From: Paenarthrobacter ilicis
Lineage (GTDB): Bacteria; Actinomycetota; Actinomycetes; Actinomycetales; Micrococcaceae
DNA length: 64,000 nt
NCBI RefSeq assembly: GCF_016907545.1
Contig: NZ_JAFBCD010000001.1
Coordinates: 2,294,001 to 2,358,000 of the forward strand
Reading direction: 5' to 3'
Under the pieces are notes generated by a model. That model was not told the origin of the DNA. It saw nothing but the letters and a program-made list of their open reading frames with translations, and did no database searches. Positions within the stretch are counted from its first letter, which is position 1, and every line of letters begins with the position of its first letter. Of this stretch, positions 24,870 through 33,199 are shown piece after piece. Both the position numbers and the translations under genes were made by a program.

Positions 24870-26219
24870 CTATTTTGCGTCCTCGGTGCTGACGAGGTCG
24901 CGGCCAACAGTTTCCGGCGTGAAGAACGTTGTCACGAAGGAGATCAGGGCCAGCACCAGGGAGTAGATGGCCAAAACCATCCAGGAGTGGTTGGTGGCAG
25001 CCAGCATCAAAGCGCCCAGCAACGGGGCCAGGCCACCGGCCAGCACTGCAGAGATTTCCCGGCTCATGGCCACCCCGGTGAAGCGGTACTGGGAGCCGAA
25101 GAGTTCGGGCAGCAACGGGCACTGGGGACCAAGCATCGACTGCACACCCAGAGCGATGCCCACCGTCATGACAACCCACACCAGAGTGACGTTGCCCAAG
25201 GTGACCAGGTAGAACGCGGGTACAGCGATGATTGCCTGGAACAATGCGCCGTAGCGGTACACCGGAACGCGTCCAAAGCGGTCAGACAACGCTCCGAACG
25301 TCACAACCATGACCGCTGCGAAGCCTGCAGCAATCAGAAGGCCCACGGGGCCGATCGAATTGTTCCCCGCGAACACGCCGGCGGGCATGCTCATGAAGGA
25401 CACCAGCAACGCCGAGTAGATGGAGGAGTTGCCGTTTTCGCCCATCCGCAGGCCAATGCCGATCAGCACATTCTTGCGTGAGTGCTTCCACAACTCACCA
25501 ATGGGGTTCTTGACCACGTTCTTGTGTTTTTCGAGCTCCTGGAACGCCGGCGTCTCTTTGAGCTTGAGGCGGATGAAGACCGCGATCACGATCAGGACGA
25601 AGCTGGCCAGGAACGGTACCCGCCACAACCACCCCTCCAGGACAGACTTGTCTGCCATGGTGATGAGGGCGAATGTTCCGGCGCCCAGCAATGTGCCCAG
25701 CTGGATGCCAACGAACGGAAGCGAAGCAAAGAAACCACGACGGCGGCGCGGTGCAACTTCCGAAATCAGCGTGGTGGCTCCGGCCTGTTCAGCACCGGCG
25801 CCGAGTCCCTGGACGATGCGCAGCGTCACCAGCAGGATGGCTCCGAGCATGCCGGCCTGCTCAAAGGTAGGCAGGAGGCCGATGGCGAAGCTAGCAGTTC
25901 CCATCAGGGCGATGGTCAGGATGAGGACCATCTTGCGCCCGAACCGGTCTCCGATATAGCCGAAGATCAGTCCGCCGAACGGCCGGGCCGCAAAGCCCAC
26001 GCCGTAGGTAGCGAAAGATGCGATCAACGCGCCGTCCGGGCCCAAGGGGGAAAAGAACAGCGGCCCGAAAATCAGGGCCGAGGCCAGGCCGTAAATGTAG
26101 AAGTCGTAGTATTCCAGCGCCGAACCGACGGAGCTGGCAAGCGTCGCCCGCCTCAGCTGCTCCGGCTCAACTACGGCCTCGTCAGCCTCCGCTGAATTTG
26201 TCTTAGTACGAGTTGTCAC
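24870..26219 (-). CDS. MFS transporter, metabolite:H+ symporter (MHS) family
   Basis: A 449-residue, 12-segment inner-membrane symporter. Features of the MHS group are SALEYYDFYIYGLAS in the first segment, the loop motif GYIGDRFGRKMVL between segments 2 and 3, and LRIVQGLGAGAEQAGA in segment 4. Members carry organic acids or betaines; the neighbouring hydroxyacid dehydrogenase and IclR regulator suggest a hydroxy- or keto-acid. GTG 26219 is preferred over GTG 26225 because GAGGGAG then has proper spacing. A candidate IclR site lies about 90 bases upstream. Confidence 0.88.
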   Translation of the reverse strand: MTTRTKTNSAEADEAVVEPEQLRRATLASSVGSALEYYDFYIYGLASALIFGPLFFSPLGPDGALIASFATYGVGFAARPFGGLIFGYIGDRFGRKMVLILTIALMGTASFAIGLLPTFEQAGMLGAILLVTLRIVQGLGAGAEQAGATTLISEVAPRRRRGFFASLPFVGIQLGTLLGAGTFALITMADKSVLEGWLWRVPFLASFVLIVIAVFIRLKLKETPAFQELEKHKNVVKNPIGELWKHSRKNVLIGIGLRMGENGNSSIYSALLVSFMSMPAGVFAGNNSIGPVGLLIAAGFAAVMVVTFGALSDRFGRVPVYRYGALFQAIIAVPAFYLVTLGNVTLVWVVMTVGIALGVQSMLGPQCPLLPELFGSQYRFTGVAMSREISAVLAGGLAPLLGALMLAATNHSWMVLAIYSLVLALISFVTTFFTPETVGRDLVSTEDAK

Positions 26220-26305
26220 GAGCACTCCCTCAAATCACTCCGGGCCCCCGTTGGCCCAGTGAGATAGTGAACGGCATCACCGCCAAGATCACTATGTTGA
26301 ACAGA

Positions 26306-26321
26306 GTACAGCTGATTGAAC
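26306..26321 (-). promoter_or_regulatory. Candidate IclR operator upstream of the MHS transporter
   Basis: On the minus strand the element reads GTTCAATCAGCTGTAC. It matches 14 of 16 bases of the element upstream of the iclR-type gene itself (27195-27210) in the same orientation. It lies about 87 bases before the transporter start. Two near-identical copies at two promoters near one regulator suggest a binding site. Confidence 0.5.
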
Positions 26322-26371
26322 GCAGTGCCAAGAATAAAATCGGATTTATAGAAAACGACTCCGCGGGCTGG

Positions 26372-27166
26372 TCAGCCCATGGGGTTGCCCAACGATCTCG
26401 CCAACTCTTTCAGCTCCTTGACCATCAGGGCTCCTTGCTCGTCCGAATACGTGGCCTTCAGGGCAGTTACGGACAGGCCCAGGCTGGGGCCATGGGCTCC
26501 ATGGGTGGGTACTGGCACGGCGAGACACACCACACCCACGGTGGATTCTTCGTCTTCGAAGGCGAAACCCTGGCTGCGGATGGCCTCCAACTGCGCCTTC
26601 AGCTCCTCGGCGGTCCGCAGGGAGTTTGCCGTCATGACGGGAAGTGCCATGCCATCAGGGAACATGGCGTCAATATCGTGGTCATGAAGCTGGGCCAGCA
26701 GGGCCTTGCCGACGCTGCAGAGCGACACGGGCATCTTGTCGCCGATGTTGGACGTCAGCCGCACGGCAGGGTGACCTTCATAACGCGCAAGGTAGATCAC
26801 GTGATCGCCATCCAGCATCGCGATCCTCACCGTTTCCCCGGAGAGAGTTGGAGCTTGCTCGCAGTACTTATAGAACTCCTGCACTTCATCCAAGCGGCTT
26901 AGATAGGCGGCGCCAAGCTCCACGAGCTTCCGGCCCAGGGCAAAATCCGCTCCTTGCCGGGTGATCAACCGCGATTCTTCCAGCGCCAGCAACAGGTTTG
27001 AGGTGGAGGACTTCGGGATGCCAAGCTCACGGGACAAATCACTGAGGGTCAACCGACCGGACGGCGAGTCCGCAAGGGCCTCCAGCACGGCGGCCGCGCG
27101 GGTGACAGCCGGGGCCGGCGACGAAGCGCCCAACCCCTCTGTGCGGGTGGTACGTGAATCCGCCAT
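26372..27166 (-). CDS. IclR-family transcriptional regulator
   Basis: A 264-residue regulator with an N-terminal winged helix (about 15-80: VTRAAAVLEALADSPSGRL, LSDLSRELGIPKSSTSNLL) and a C-terminal GAF-like effector domain (about 100-260) containing GDHVIYLARYEGHPAV and SVGKALLAQL. AAGGAGAATC precedes ATG 27166. It lies upstream of the MHS transporter on the same strand, and both promoters carry the same 16-base element, which suggests autoregulation and control of the transporter. The effector is probably an organic acid. Confidence 0.92.
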   Translation of the reverse strand: MADSRTTRTEGLGASSPAPAVTRAAAVLEALADSPSGRLTLSDLSRELGIPKSSTSNLLLALEESRLITRQGADFALGRKLVELGAAYLSRLDEVQEFYKYCEQAPTLSGETVRIAMLDGDHVIYLARYEGHPAVRLTSNIGDKMPVSLCSVGKALLAQLHDHDIDAMFPDGMALPVMTANSLRTAEELKAQLEAIRSQGFAFEDEESTVGVVCLAVPVPTHGAHGPSLGLSVTALKATYSDEQGALMVKELKELARSLGNPMG

Positions 27167-27194
27167 GATTCTCCTTCGTCAACGTCGCCCTACT

Positions 27195-27210
27195 GTTCAT
27201 TCAGCTGGAC
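27195..27210 (-). promoter_or_regulatory. Candidate IclR operator at its own promoter
   Basis: GTTCATTCAGCTGGAC as read on the plus strand (27195-27210), 29-44 bases upstream of the IclR start codon. It matches the transporter-promoter element GTTCAATCAGCTGTAC at 14 of 16 positions. The element is near-palindromic around CAGCTG. Its position fits autorepression. Confidence 0.5.
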
Positions 27211-27323
27211 AGTACCCATCATAGTGGCTTGCCGTGGGGTCGCGGTTGTCGTACTGCATTCAGTCAGCGCAATCCGGCGGAATCACTTTTCAAAGGGGAA
27301 GAGTTCACTGTATATTCATTCAC

Positions 27324-27368
27324 GAGCTCTCCACCGCGGCATCCCCCAATAGCCGCGGTGGAGAGCTC
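27324..27368 (-). terminator. Perfect 17 bp inverted repeat (terminator-like, no U-tract)
   Basis: GAGCTCTCCACCGCGGC and GCCGCGGTGGAGAGCTC are perfect complements around the 11-base loop ATCCCCCAATA. It begins 19 bases past the stop of the minus-strand gene ending at 27387 and has no T-run after it. The likeliest role is an I-shaped terminator of the type proposed for actinobacteria. Confidence 0.55.
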
Positions 27369-27386
27369 ATCCACTTAAGCGGCACT

Positions 27387-27677
27387 TCACGCGGCCAACG
27401 CCAGCTCAGCCCGCAGATGCCATTCCTGTCCGTCGCCGGAGCACACCACTTCCCAAGTCACTGGATCATGCTTTTCCCTCCCCCAGGGAATGACTTGGAC
27501 CAGCCATACTTCGACGTCCACCCTGCCATGGCCGCGGGGCATGCGCTTGGAGGTCTCCCACCACGGGATCCTCTCAAACCAGCGCGTGGGCTCCACCACA
27601 ATGTCCCAGTCATGCCCATTCCTGGTGATCGTTGATGGTGCCCCGAGTTCCGTTGTCCGGACTTCCACGTATTCCAT
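27387..27677 (-). CDS. Small conserved protein (DUF6504-like)
   Basis: A 96-residue soluble protein with several Trp (HDWDIVVEPTRWFERIPWWE, EVWLVQVIPWG, WEVVCSGDGQEWHL). The pattern of a short beta-rich domain with a WFE-x3-WWE core resembles the DUF6504 family of actinobacteria; I hold this loosely. The start MEYVEVRTTELG at 27677 is chosen because family members begin this way; the frame is open to 27773 and there is no clear ribosome binding site. Role unknown. It lies between the IclR gene and tRNA-Val, all on the minus strand. Confidence 0.65.
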   Translation of the reverse strand: MEYVEVRTTELGAPSTITRNGHDWDIVVEPTRWFERIPWWETSKRMPRGHGRVDVEVWLVQVIPWGREKHDPVTWEVVCSGDGQEWHLRAELALAA

Positions 27678-27771
27678 GACCCGGACACTAGGGCAGGCCA
27701 CCGACAATTTTGGGTAACCAACCCTTCGGTGGGCACATGCTGCCGCGGGCTTGTCGGGGAAATCAGCACAC

Positions 27772-27808
27772 AAAAAAGTCCCGGTATTCTGACGAATACC
27801 GGGACTTT
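27772..27808 (-). terminator. Intrinsic terminator after tRNA-Val
   Basis: A perfect 15 bp stem AAAGTCCCGGTATTC / GAATACCGGGACTTT with a 4-base loop is followed on the minus strand by TTTTTTG. It begins 6 bases past the tRNA 3' end. Confidence 0.9.
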
Positions 27809-27813
27809 CCTTG

Positions 27814-27886
27814 TGGGTCCTACCGGGATCGAACCGATGACATCCACGGTGTAAACGTGGCGCTCTACCAGCTGAGCTAAAGACCC
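27814..27886 (-). tRNA. tRNA-Val (anticodon TAC)
   Basis: A 73-base minus-strand cloverleaf starting GGGTCTTTAGCTCAGCTGGT. The anticodon loop TTTACAC gives TAC. The T-arm is ATCGGTTCGATCCCGGT, and acceptor GGGTCTT pairs with AGGACCC (one G-T). Discriminator A; CCA is not encoded. A strong terminator follows. Confidence 0.95.
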
Positions 27887-27968
27887 GTAATGCGGCTTCA
27901 GTGCCTTAGCGCTTCAACCAACGAACAATGACTCTACATCATGATCCGCTGGAAACACCAATCGGCAG

Positions 27969-28898
27969 TTACTGGACCGGAAGATCGGGAAAGACCTCCG
28001 AAAAATGCTCCAAGACTGCACTGACGCCGAGGTCCAATTTGACCGTGGCGAACTCATCGCCGCGGGTTGATCCACGGTTGATGATGACCACGGGCTTGCC
28101 TGCCTTGGCAGCGTGCCGGACAAAGCGCAGGCCGCTCTGCACCGTCAGTGATGAACCTGCTACCAGCAAAGCTTCGGCCGCGTCCACCATGGCATAGGAT
28201 CTTTCGACGCGATCCTTGGGTACGTTCTCCCCGAAATACACGAAGTTCGGCTTCAAAATCCCGCCGCATACCGGGCAAACAGCCATCACGAACGAGGTAA
28301 TCAGCTCCGGATCTTCCACAGTTGCATCAGCATCCGGCGCCATTTCCACCACACCGGTTTCAGTTGCAGCCTCCAGGAAACCTGGGTTGATTTCCTCAAG
28401 GATGCCGGCAATTAAAGACCTGGAGAAAACATGCCCATGGTCCAGGCAAATCACTTGGTCAAACCGGCCGTGGAGATCAACAACGTTGACGCTCCCCGCG
28501 TCCTCATGGAGGCGATCGACGTTCTGGGTGATCAAACCCGTCAGAAGGCCCCTGCTTTCCATCGCGGCGATGGCGCGGTGCCCCGTGTTGGGGTCGGCGT
28601 GCCTGATGTGAGACCAGCCAATGTGGTTGCGGGCCCAATAGCGACGCCGGTTCGCCTGGCTGCCGATGAACTCCTGGAAAGTCATCGGCTTCCTCGGTGC
28701 GGATCCGGGGCCACGGTAATCCGGGATTCCGGAATCGGTGCTGAGGCCCGCTCCGGTGAGTACAGCGAGGCGCTTGGAACTGAGGATCTCCGTCGCTTCC
28801 TGAACTGCCTCAACGTCAACGGACGCCAGCGGACTGCTTTCCGTGGGTTCCATGCTCGCGAAGCCGGTCATACCGATGCCTGGACCTGGGTTGCTCAC
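27969..28898 (-). CDS. Sir2-family NAD-dependent protein deacylase
   Basis: Removes acyl groups from lysines using NAD. In the 309-residue protein the NAD motifs are complete: GAGLSTDSGIPDYRG, TQNVDRLHEDAG and VDLHG with the catalytic His. The zinc ribbon is altered: the first pair reads ICLDHG (Cys and His) instead of C-x2-C, while the second is VCPVCGG. The tail GSSLTVQSGLRFV and VIINRG is canonical. GTG 28898 overlaps the peroxiredoxin stop by 4 bases (GTGA), so it is translationally coupled as the last gene of a three-gene operon. Confidence 0.9.
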   Translation of the reverse strand: MSNPGPGIGMTGFASMEPTESSPLASVDVEAVQEATEILSSKRLAVLTGAGLSTDSGIPDYRGPGSAPRKPMTFQEFIGSQANRRRYWARNHIGWSHIRHADPNTGHRAIAAMESRGLLTGLITQNVDRLHEDAGSVNVVDLHGRFDQVICLDHGHVFSRSLIAGILEEINPGFLEAATETGVVEMAPDADATVEDPELITSFVMAVCPVCGGILKPNFVYFGENVPKDRVERSYAMVDAAEALLVAGSSLTVQSGLRFVRHAAKAGKPVVIINRGSTRGDEFATVKLDLGVSAVLEHFSEVFPDLPVQ

Positions 28899-29398
28899 GC
28901 TGACCGCCCGGAAAGTTCCTCCAGAGCCCGGCGGTAGCCGGAGAAGTCCCTGGCTTCACCCCTCGGGTTGACCACTACATAGCGGACGACGCCACTGGGA
29001 TCGATGATGAAGGTTCCCCTCAATGCCATGCCGCTCCCGTCGTCGAAGACTCCGTAAGCACTGGCAGCCGCACCATGCGGCCAAAAGTCGGACAGGAGGT
29101 CGAACTCCAGTGCTTCTTGCTCAGCGTAAGCGCGCTGTGCAAACTTGCTGTCCACGGATACGCCCAGCACCACGGCATCGGATTCCTCAAAAACCGCCCG
29201 ATTGTCCCGGATTTCGCTGAGCTCAGAGGTACAAATACCTGAAAAAGCGAAAGGGAAAAAGACCACAACGACGTTCCGGCCACGATAGCCGGACAACCGG
29301 ACGGGCTCCCCGTATTGGTTGGGGAGCGTGAAGTCAGGCGCGGGATCACCCACGGCTGGAATGACTCGCTGCCGTGGCGCGGGTCGGGTTTGGGTCAC
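28895..29398 (-). CDS. Peroxiredoxin, AhpE-like
   Basis: Thiol peroxidase of 167 residues reducing hydrogen peroxide or organic peroxides. It has the thioredoxin fold with FFPFAFSGICTSEL, where the peroxidatic Cys sits in the P-x3-T/S-x2-C context (Thr or Ser position is Ser). No obvious resolving Cys is present, consistent with a 1-Cys AhpE type. ATDFTLPNQYG-like start (PAPDFTLPNQYG). The start GTG 29398 overlaps the DUF3052 stop by 4 bases. It lies in the middle of the operon DUF3052-peroxiredoxin-sirtuin. Confidence 0.92.
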   Translation of the reverse strand: MTQTRPAPRQRVIPAVGDPAPDFTLPNQYGEPVRLSGYRGRNVVVVFFPFAFSGICTSELSEIRDNRAVFEESDAVVLGVSVDSKFAQRAYAEQEALEFDLLSDFWPHGAAASAYGVFDDGSGMALRGTFIIDPSGVVRYVVVNPRGEARDFSGYRRALEELSGRSA

Positions 29399-29814
29399 TT
29401 GTTCTTCTTAGGCACCAACCGCGTTGCACTCCAGTCCTTGGAGACTCCAGCGGAGGTGGTCAGGTGCAGCCCGGATGTGGGGGCGGCGTCCTGGATATCA
29501 GCCGGCGAGACGTAGCTGTCACGGCCTGACTTGGGGGTCAGTACCCAGACAACTCCACCTTCTTTGAGCGTAGTGAGCGAATCCATGAGGGCATCTACGA
29601 GGTCGCCATCTCCATCGCGCCACCAAAAGACAACGGCATCCACGACGTCATGATCTTCTTCATCCAACAATTCAGAACCTGTGAGGTCCTCAATGTCGTC
29701 GCGCAAGTCGAAGTCAACGTCATCGTCGTAGCCGCGCTCCTGAATCAGATCCCCGTCTTTGAAACCCATTCGTTCCGCCACATTTACCGATGTGGCGGCG
29801 TCGGCCTCGCTCAC
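29395..29814 (-). CDS. DUF3052 family protein
   Basis: A 139-residue acidic cytoplasmic protein of an actinobacteria-specific family of unknown function. Family features: AERMGFKDGDLIQERGYDDD near the N-terminus, followed by an acidic helix region, WWRDGDGDLVDALMDSL, and GGVVWVLTPKSGRDSYVSPADI. GTG 29814 is taken as start because AAAGGAGG lies 5 bases upstream; the open frame extends further but without support. First gene of the overlapping operon with a peroxiredoxin and a sirtuin, and divergent from aceE. Confidence 0.9.
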   Translation of the reverse strand: MSEADAATSVNVAERMGFKDGDLIQERGYDDDVDFDLRDDIEDLTGSELLDEEDHDVVDAVVFWWRDGDGDLVDALMDSLTTLKEGGVVWVLTPKSGRDSYVSPADIQDAAPTSGLHLTTSAGVSKDWSATRLVPKKNK

Positions 29815-30220
29815 GTTTCCTCCTTTTGAAGTGACTTCCATTACTAACAGCCAACACCCTTTGGGCTTGTGCTTCAAGCCATTGTCCCTGCCGCGGGCCA
29901 CAATCCGCACCATCAGGCCCGTTTTGGGGCCAAGACTGCGACGTGGTTTCCATCACCACAGCAAAACCGATGTGACATACAACGCGTCCCAAGGCCCACG
30001 GCTACGCATCGCGGCGCAGTGAAAGCTAGAGTGGCCATGAGCGCTATGGCTGCAGGGCGATCGCCCCGAAGAATTCTACTGGGCAGCCGTACGCTCACAG
30101 ACCTGCCCGGCGCATCGGACCGGGCTGTTGAAACGACATGTCGCACACGACGCGTTCACGACGGGCAGATACCCTGCCGGACCTGAGGCGCCGATGCATG
30201 CGCCTAAAGGAAGGTTGGAC
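29815..30220. other. Intergenic region between DUF3052 operon and aceE
   Basis: 406 bases without a convincing gene. It must hold the divergent promoters of the DUF3052 operon and aceE. A weak -10-like TAGAGT (30027-30032) faces aceE, leaving a 5' leader of about 180 bases with several short inverted repeats. The frame ahead of aceE is open from 30128, but the good ribosome binding site AAGGAAGG and GTG at 30221 argue that this is leader rather than coding. I see no known riboswitch in it. Confidence 0.5.
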
Positions 30221-32986
30221 GTGGCTGTAGGAGAAGAGACCTCACACATCCTCAGCGGGTTGACTGCCCAGCTGCCTGATCGTGATCCGGAAGAGACTGC
30301 GGAGTGGATTGAGTCCCTTGATGCGTTGATCGCGGAGCAGGGTACTGAGCGTGCGCAGTTTATTATGCGGAGTTTGTTGCAGCGTGCTGGTGCCCGGAGT
30401 GTGGGCGTGCCGATGGTGACGACGACTGATTATGTGAACACGATCCCGGTGGATCAGGAAGCGCCGTTCCCGGGGAACGAGGAGTTCGAGCGCCGGTACC
30501 GGGCGTATATGCGGTGGAACGCTGCGGTGATGGTTCATCGTGCGCAGCGGGCTGATATTGGTGTGGGTGGGCATATTTCCACGTATGCCGGTGCTGCGAC
30601 GTTGTATGAGGTGGGGTTCAATCACTTCTTCCGCGGCAAGGACCACCCTTCGGGCGGGGACCAGGTGTTTTTCCAGGGCCACGCGTCGCCGGGGATGTAC
30701 GCGCGGGCGTTCATGGAAGGGCGCTTGACGGAAGAGGATTTGGACGGGTTCCGGCAGGAGAAGTCCAAGGAGGGCCATGCCCTGTCCTCGTACCCGCACC
30801 CGCGCCTGATGCCTGATTTCTGGGAGTTCCCGACCGTGTCGATGGGTATCGGCCCGATGAACGCGATCTACCAGGCCCAGTCCAACCGGTACCTGCAGAA
30901 CCGTGGGATCAAAGACACCGCGGACCAGCAGGTCTGGGCGTTCCTGGGGGACGGGGAAATGGACGAGCCCGAGTCCCGTGGCCTGCTGCAACTGGCAGCG
31001 AACGAGAACCTGGACAACCTGAACTTCGTGATCAACTGCAACCTCCAGCGCCTGGACGGGCCGGTGCGCGGTAACGGCAAGATCATGCAGGAGCTCGAGG
31101 CGTTCTTCCGCGGCGCGGGCTGGAACGTGATCAAGGTCGTCTGGGGCCGGGAATGGGATTCCCTGCTGGAGAAAGACACCGACGGGGCGTTGGTGAAAAT
31201 CATGAACGAAACCCCCGATGGTGACTACCAAACCTACAAAGCCGAGTCCGGCGGGTTCGTACGGGAACACTTCTTCGGGAAGAACCCGGCCACCAAAGAC
31301 ATGGTCGCGGACCTGGACGACGAACAGATCTGGGGCCTGAAACGAGGCGGCCACGATTACCGCAAGGTCTACGCCGCCTACAAAGCCGCCACGGAGTTCA
31401 AGGGCAAACCCACCGTGATCCTGGCCAAAACCGTCAAGGGCTACGGACTCGGACCCCACTTCGAGGGCCGCAACGCGACCCACCAAATGAAGAAGCTCAC
31501 CATGGAAGACCTCAAAGCCTTCCGTGACCACCTCCGGATCCCCATCAGCGATGACCAACTCGACGCTGACCTCTACCGGCCCCCGTACTACCACCCCGGC
31601 ATGGACGCCCCCGAAATCAAATACCTCATGGAACGCCGGGCAGAGCTCGGCGGGTTCGTCCCCGAACGCCGCCGCACCCACACCGAGGTCACCCTCCCCG
31701 AAGCGAAATCCTACGACGTAGCCAAACGCGGATCCGGTAAACAACAAGCCGCGACCACCATGGCCTTCGTGAGGCTGCTCAAGGACCTCATGCGGGATAA
31801 AAACTTCGGCGCACGCTTCGTGCCCGTCGTCCCGGACGAATCCCGGACCTTCGGGATGGACGCGTTCTTCCCGACCGCGAAAATCTACAACCCCAAAGGC
31901 CAGAACTACCTCTCCGTGGACCGCGACCTCGTCCTGGCCTACAAAGAATCACCCGCCGGACAACTGATCCACCCCGGCATCAACGAAGCCGGAGCCGTCG
32001 CAGCGTTCACCGCCGCCGGAACCTCCTACGCCACCCACGGCGAACCCCTGGTCCCGATCTACGTGTTCTACTCCATGTTCGGCTTCCAACGCACCGGCGA
32101 TTCGTTCTGGGCAGCAGCAGACCAAATGACCCGCGGCTTCATCATCGGCGCCACCGCAGGACGAACCACCCTCACCGGCGAAGGACTCCAACACGCCGAC
32201 GGACACTCACCCCTGCTCGCCTCCACCAACCCCGCCGTGAAAACCTACGACCCCGCCTACGGCTACGAAATCGGCCACATCATCCGCCACGGCCTCGAAC
32301 AAATGTACGGCGACGCCTCAGACGATAAAAACGTCATGTACTACCTCACCGTCTACAACGAACCCATCACCCAACCCGCTGAACCCGAAAACCTCGACAT
32401 CAACGGACTCCTCAAAGGCATCTACCGCCTCGCAGAAGCCCCCACCGGCGAGAGCAACGGGAACAACGGGAACCGGCCCACCGCGAACATCCTCGCCTCC
32501 GGCGTCTCCGTCCCCTGGGCCCTCGAAGCCGCCCGCATCCTCAACGAAGACTGGGGAGTCGCCGCGGACGTCTGGTCAGTGACCTCCTGGAACGAACTCC
32601 GACGCGACGGACTCGCCGCCGAAGAACACACCTTCCTCAACCCCGGCCAACCCACCCAAACACCCTTCATCACACAACAACTCGCCAACACCACCGGACC
32701 CGTCATCGCCGTGTCCGACTACATGAAAGCCGTCCCCGACCAAATCCGCCAATTCATCCCCAACGACTTCGCCTCCCTCGGAGCAGACGGCTTCGGCTTC
32801 TCCGACACCCGCCAAGCCGCACGCCGCTACTTCAAAAACGACACCCACTCCATCGTCACCAAAACCCTGCAACTCCTTGAAGCCAAGGGAGAAGTTGCAG
32901 CCGGGTCGCTGGAAAAGGCAATCGAGAAGTACCAGCTTTTGGACGTGAACGCCGGCACCACCGGCGGCGCCGGCGGAGACGCCTGA
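30221..32986 (+). CDS. aceE: Pyruvate dehydrogenase E1 component, homodimeric type
   Basis: Thiamine-diphosphate enzyme that decarboxylates pyruvate and acetylates the lipoyl E2 of the pyruvate dehydrogenase complex. The 921 residues are the usual length. The thiamine-diphosphate/Mg motif is [14 protein letters not shown] with the following [19 protein letters not shown]; the N-terminal TDYVNTIP and [20 protein letters not shown] are typical of AceE. GTG 30221 is the start (AAGGAAGG 8 bases upstream). Base composition is odd: the 5' part is G/T-rich on the sense strand, while about 31500-32870 is extremely C/A-rich, then returns to normal. The frame is intact throughout. No E2 or E3 gene is nearby. 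Confidence 0.96.
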   Translation: MAVGEETSHILSGLTAQLPDRDPEETAEWIESLDALIAEQGTERAQFIMRSLLQRAGARSVGVPMVTTTDYVNTIPVDQEAPFPGNEEFERRYRAYMRWNAAVMVHRAQRADIGVGGHISTYAGAATLYEVGFNHFFRGKDHPSGGDQVFFQGHASPGMYARAFMEGRLTEEDLDGFRQEKSKEGHALSSYPHPRLMPDFWEFPTVSMGIGPMNAIYQAQSNRYLQNRGIKDTADQQVWAFLGDGEMDEPESRGLLQLAANENLDNLNFVINCNLQRLDGPVRGNGKIMQELEAFFRGAGWNVIKVVWGREWDSLLEKDTDGALVKIMNETPDGDYQTYKAESGGFVREHFFGKNPATKDMVADLDDEQIWGLKRGGHDYRKVYAAYKAATEFKGKPTVILAKTVKGYGLGPHFEGRNATHQMKKLTMEDLKAFRDHLRIPISDDQLDADLYRPPYYHPGMDAPEIKYLMERRAELGGFVPERRRTHTEVTLPEAKSYDVAKRGSGKQQAATTMAFVRLLKDLMRDKNFGARFVPVVPDESRTFGMDAFFPTAKIYNPKGQNYLSVDRDLVLAYKESPAGQLIHPGINEAGAVAAFTAAGTSYATHGEPLVPIYVFYSMFGFQRTGDSFWAAADQMTRGFIIGATAGRTTLTGEGLQHADGHSPLLASTNPAVKTYDPAYGYEIGHIIRHGLEQMYGDASDDKNVMYYLTVYNEPITQPAEPENLDINGLLKGIYRLAEAPTGESNGNNGNRPTANILASGVSVPWALEAARILNEDWGVAADVWSVTSWNELRRDGLAAEEHTFLNPGQPTQTPFITQQLANTTGPVIAVSDYMKAVPDQIRQFIPNDFASLGADGFGFSDTRQAARRYFKNDTHSIVTKTLQLLEAKGEVAAGSLEKAIEKYQLLDVNAGTTGGAGGDA

Positions 32987-33023
32987 TGAATTGAGGCCCT
33001 GGGCCTGAATTCCCGTAGTGCCA

Positions 33024-33078
33024 GAAGTACCGCGACGGCGGCTTCCACCGTAAGGTGGGGGCCGCCGTCGTACTTTTA
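33024..33078 (+). terminator. Intrinsic terminator after aceE
   Basis: A long hairpin AAGTAC..CGACGGCGGC-CCACC with GGTGG-GCCGCCGTCG.TAC, with a GTAA apex and small internal loops, is followed by TTTTAAT. It lies 38 bases after the aceE stop. Confidence 0.85.
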
Positions 33079-33136
33079 ATCTCCGGACGCTCCTGTTGGG
33101 CCCGCGGGAGCGGGGCCAGGACGGAGGTGACATGCA

Positions 33137-33150
33137 ACAACGCAAGTTGT
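33137..33150. promoter_or_regulatory. Candidate FasR operator at the regulator promoter
   Basis: ACAAC-GCAA-GTTGT forms a perfect 5 bp inverted repeat followed by AG, giving the half-site GTTGTAG. The same half-site occurs as TTGTAG-N5-CTACAA upstream of fabD. It lies 50-63 bases ahead of ATG 33200. Autoregulation is inferred. Confidence 0.4.
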
Positions 33151-33199
33151 AGCCTTCTCACAAATGGAGCTTGCCCGGAATGGGCCGTATGCTCATTCC

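Noticed and set aside
29815..30220. Possible extra N-terminal codons of aceE from 30128
   Set aside because: AAGGAAGG followed by GTG 30221 is a much better start, and the upstream residues do not resemble AceE N-termini.
31500..32870. C/A-rich part of aceE as a frameshift, pseudogene or inserted element
   Set aside because: The reading frame is uninterrupted, length and motifs are those of AceE, and the protein is coherent across the boundaries.
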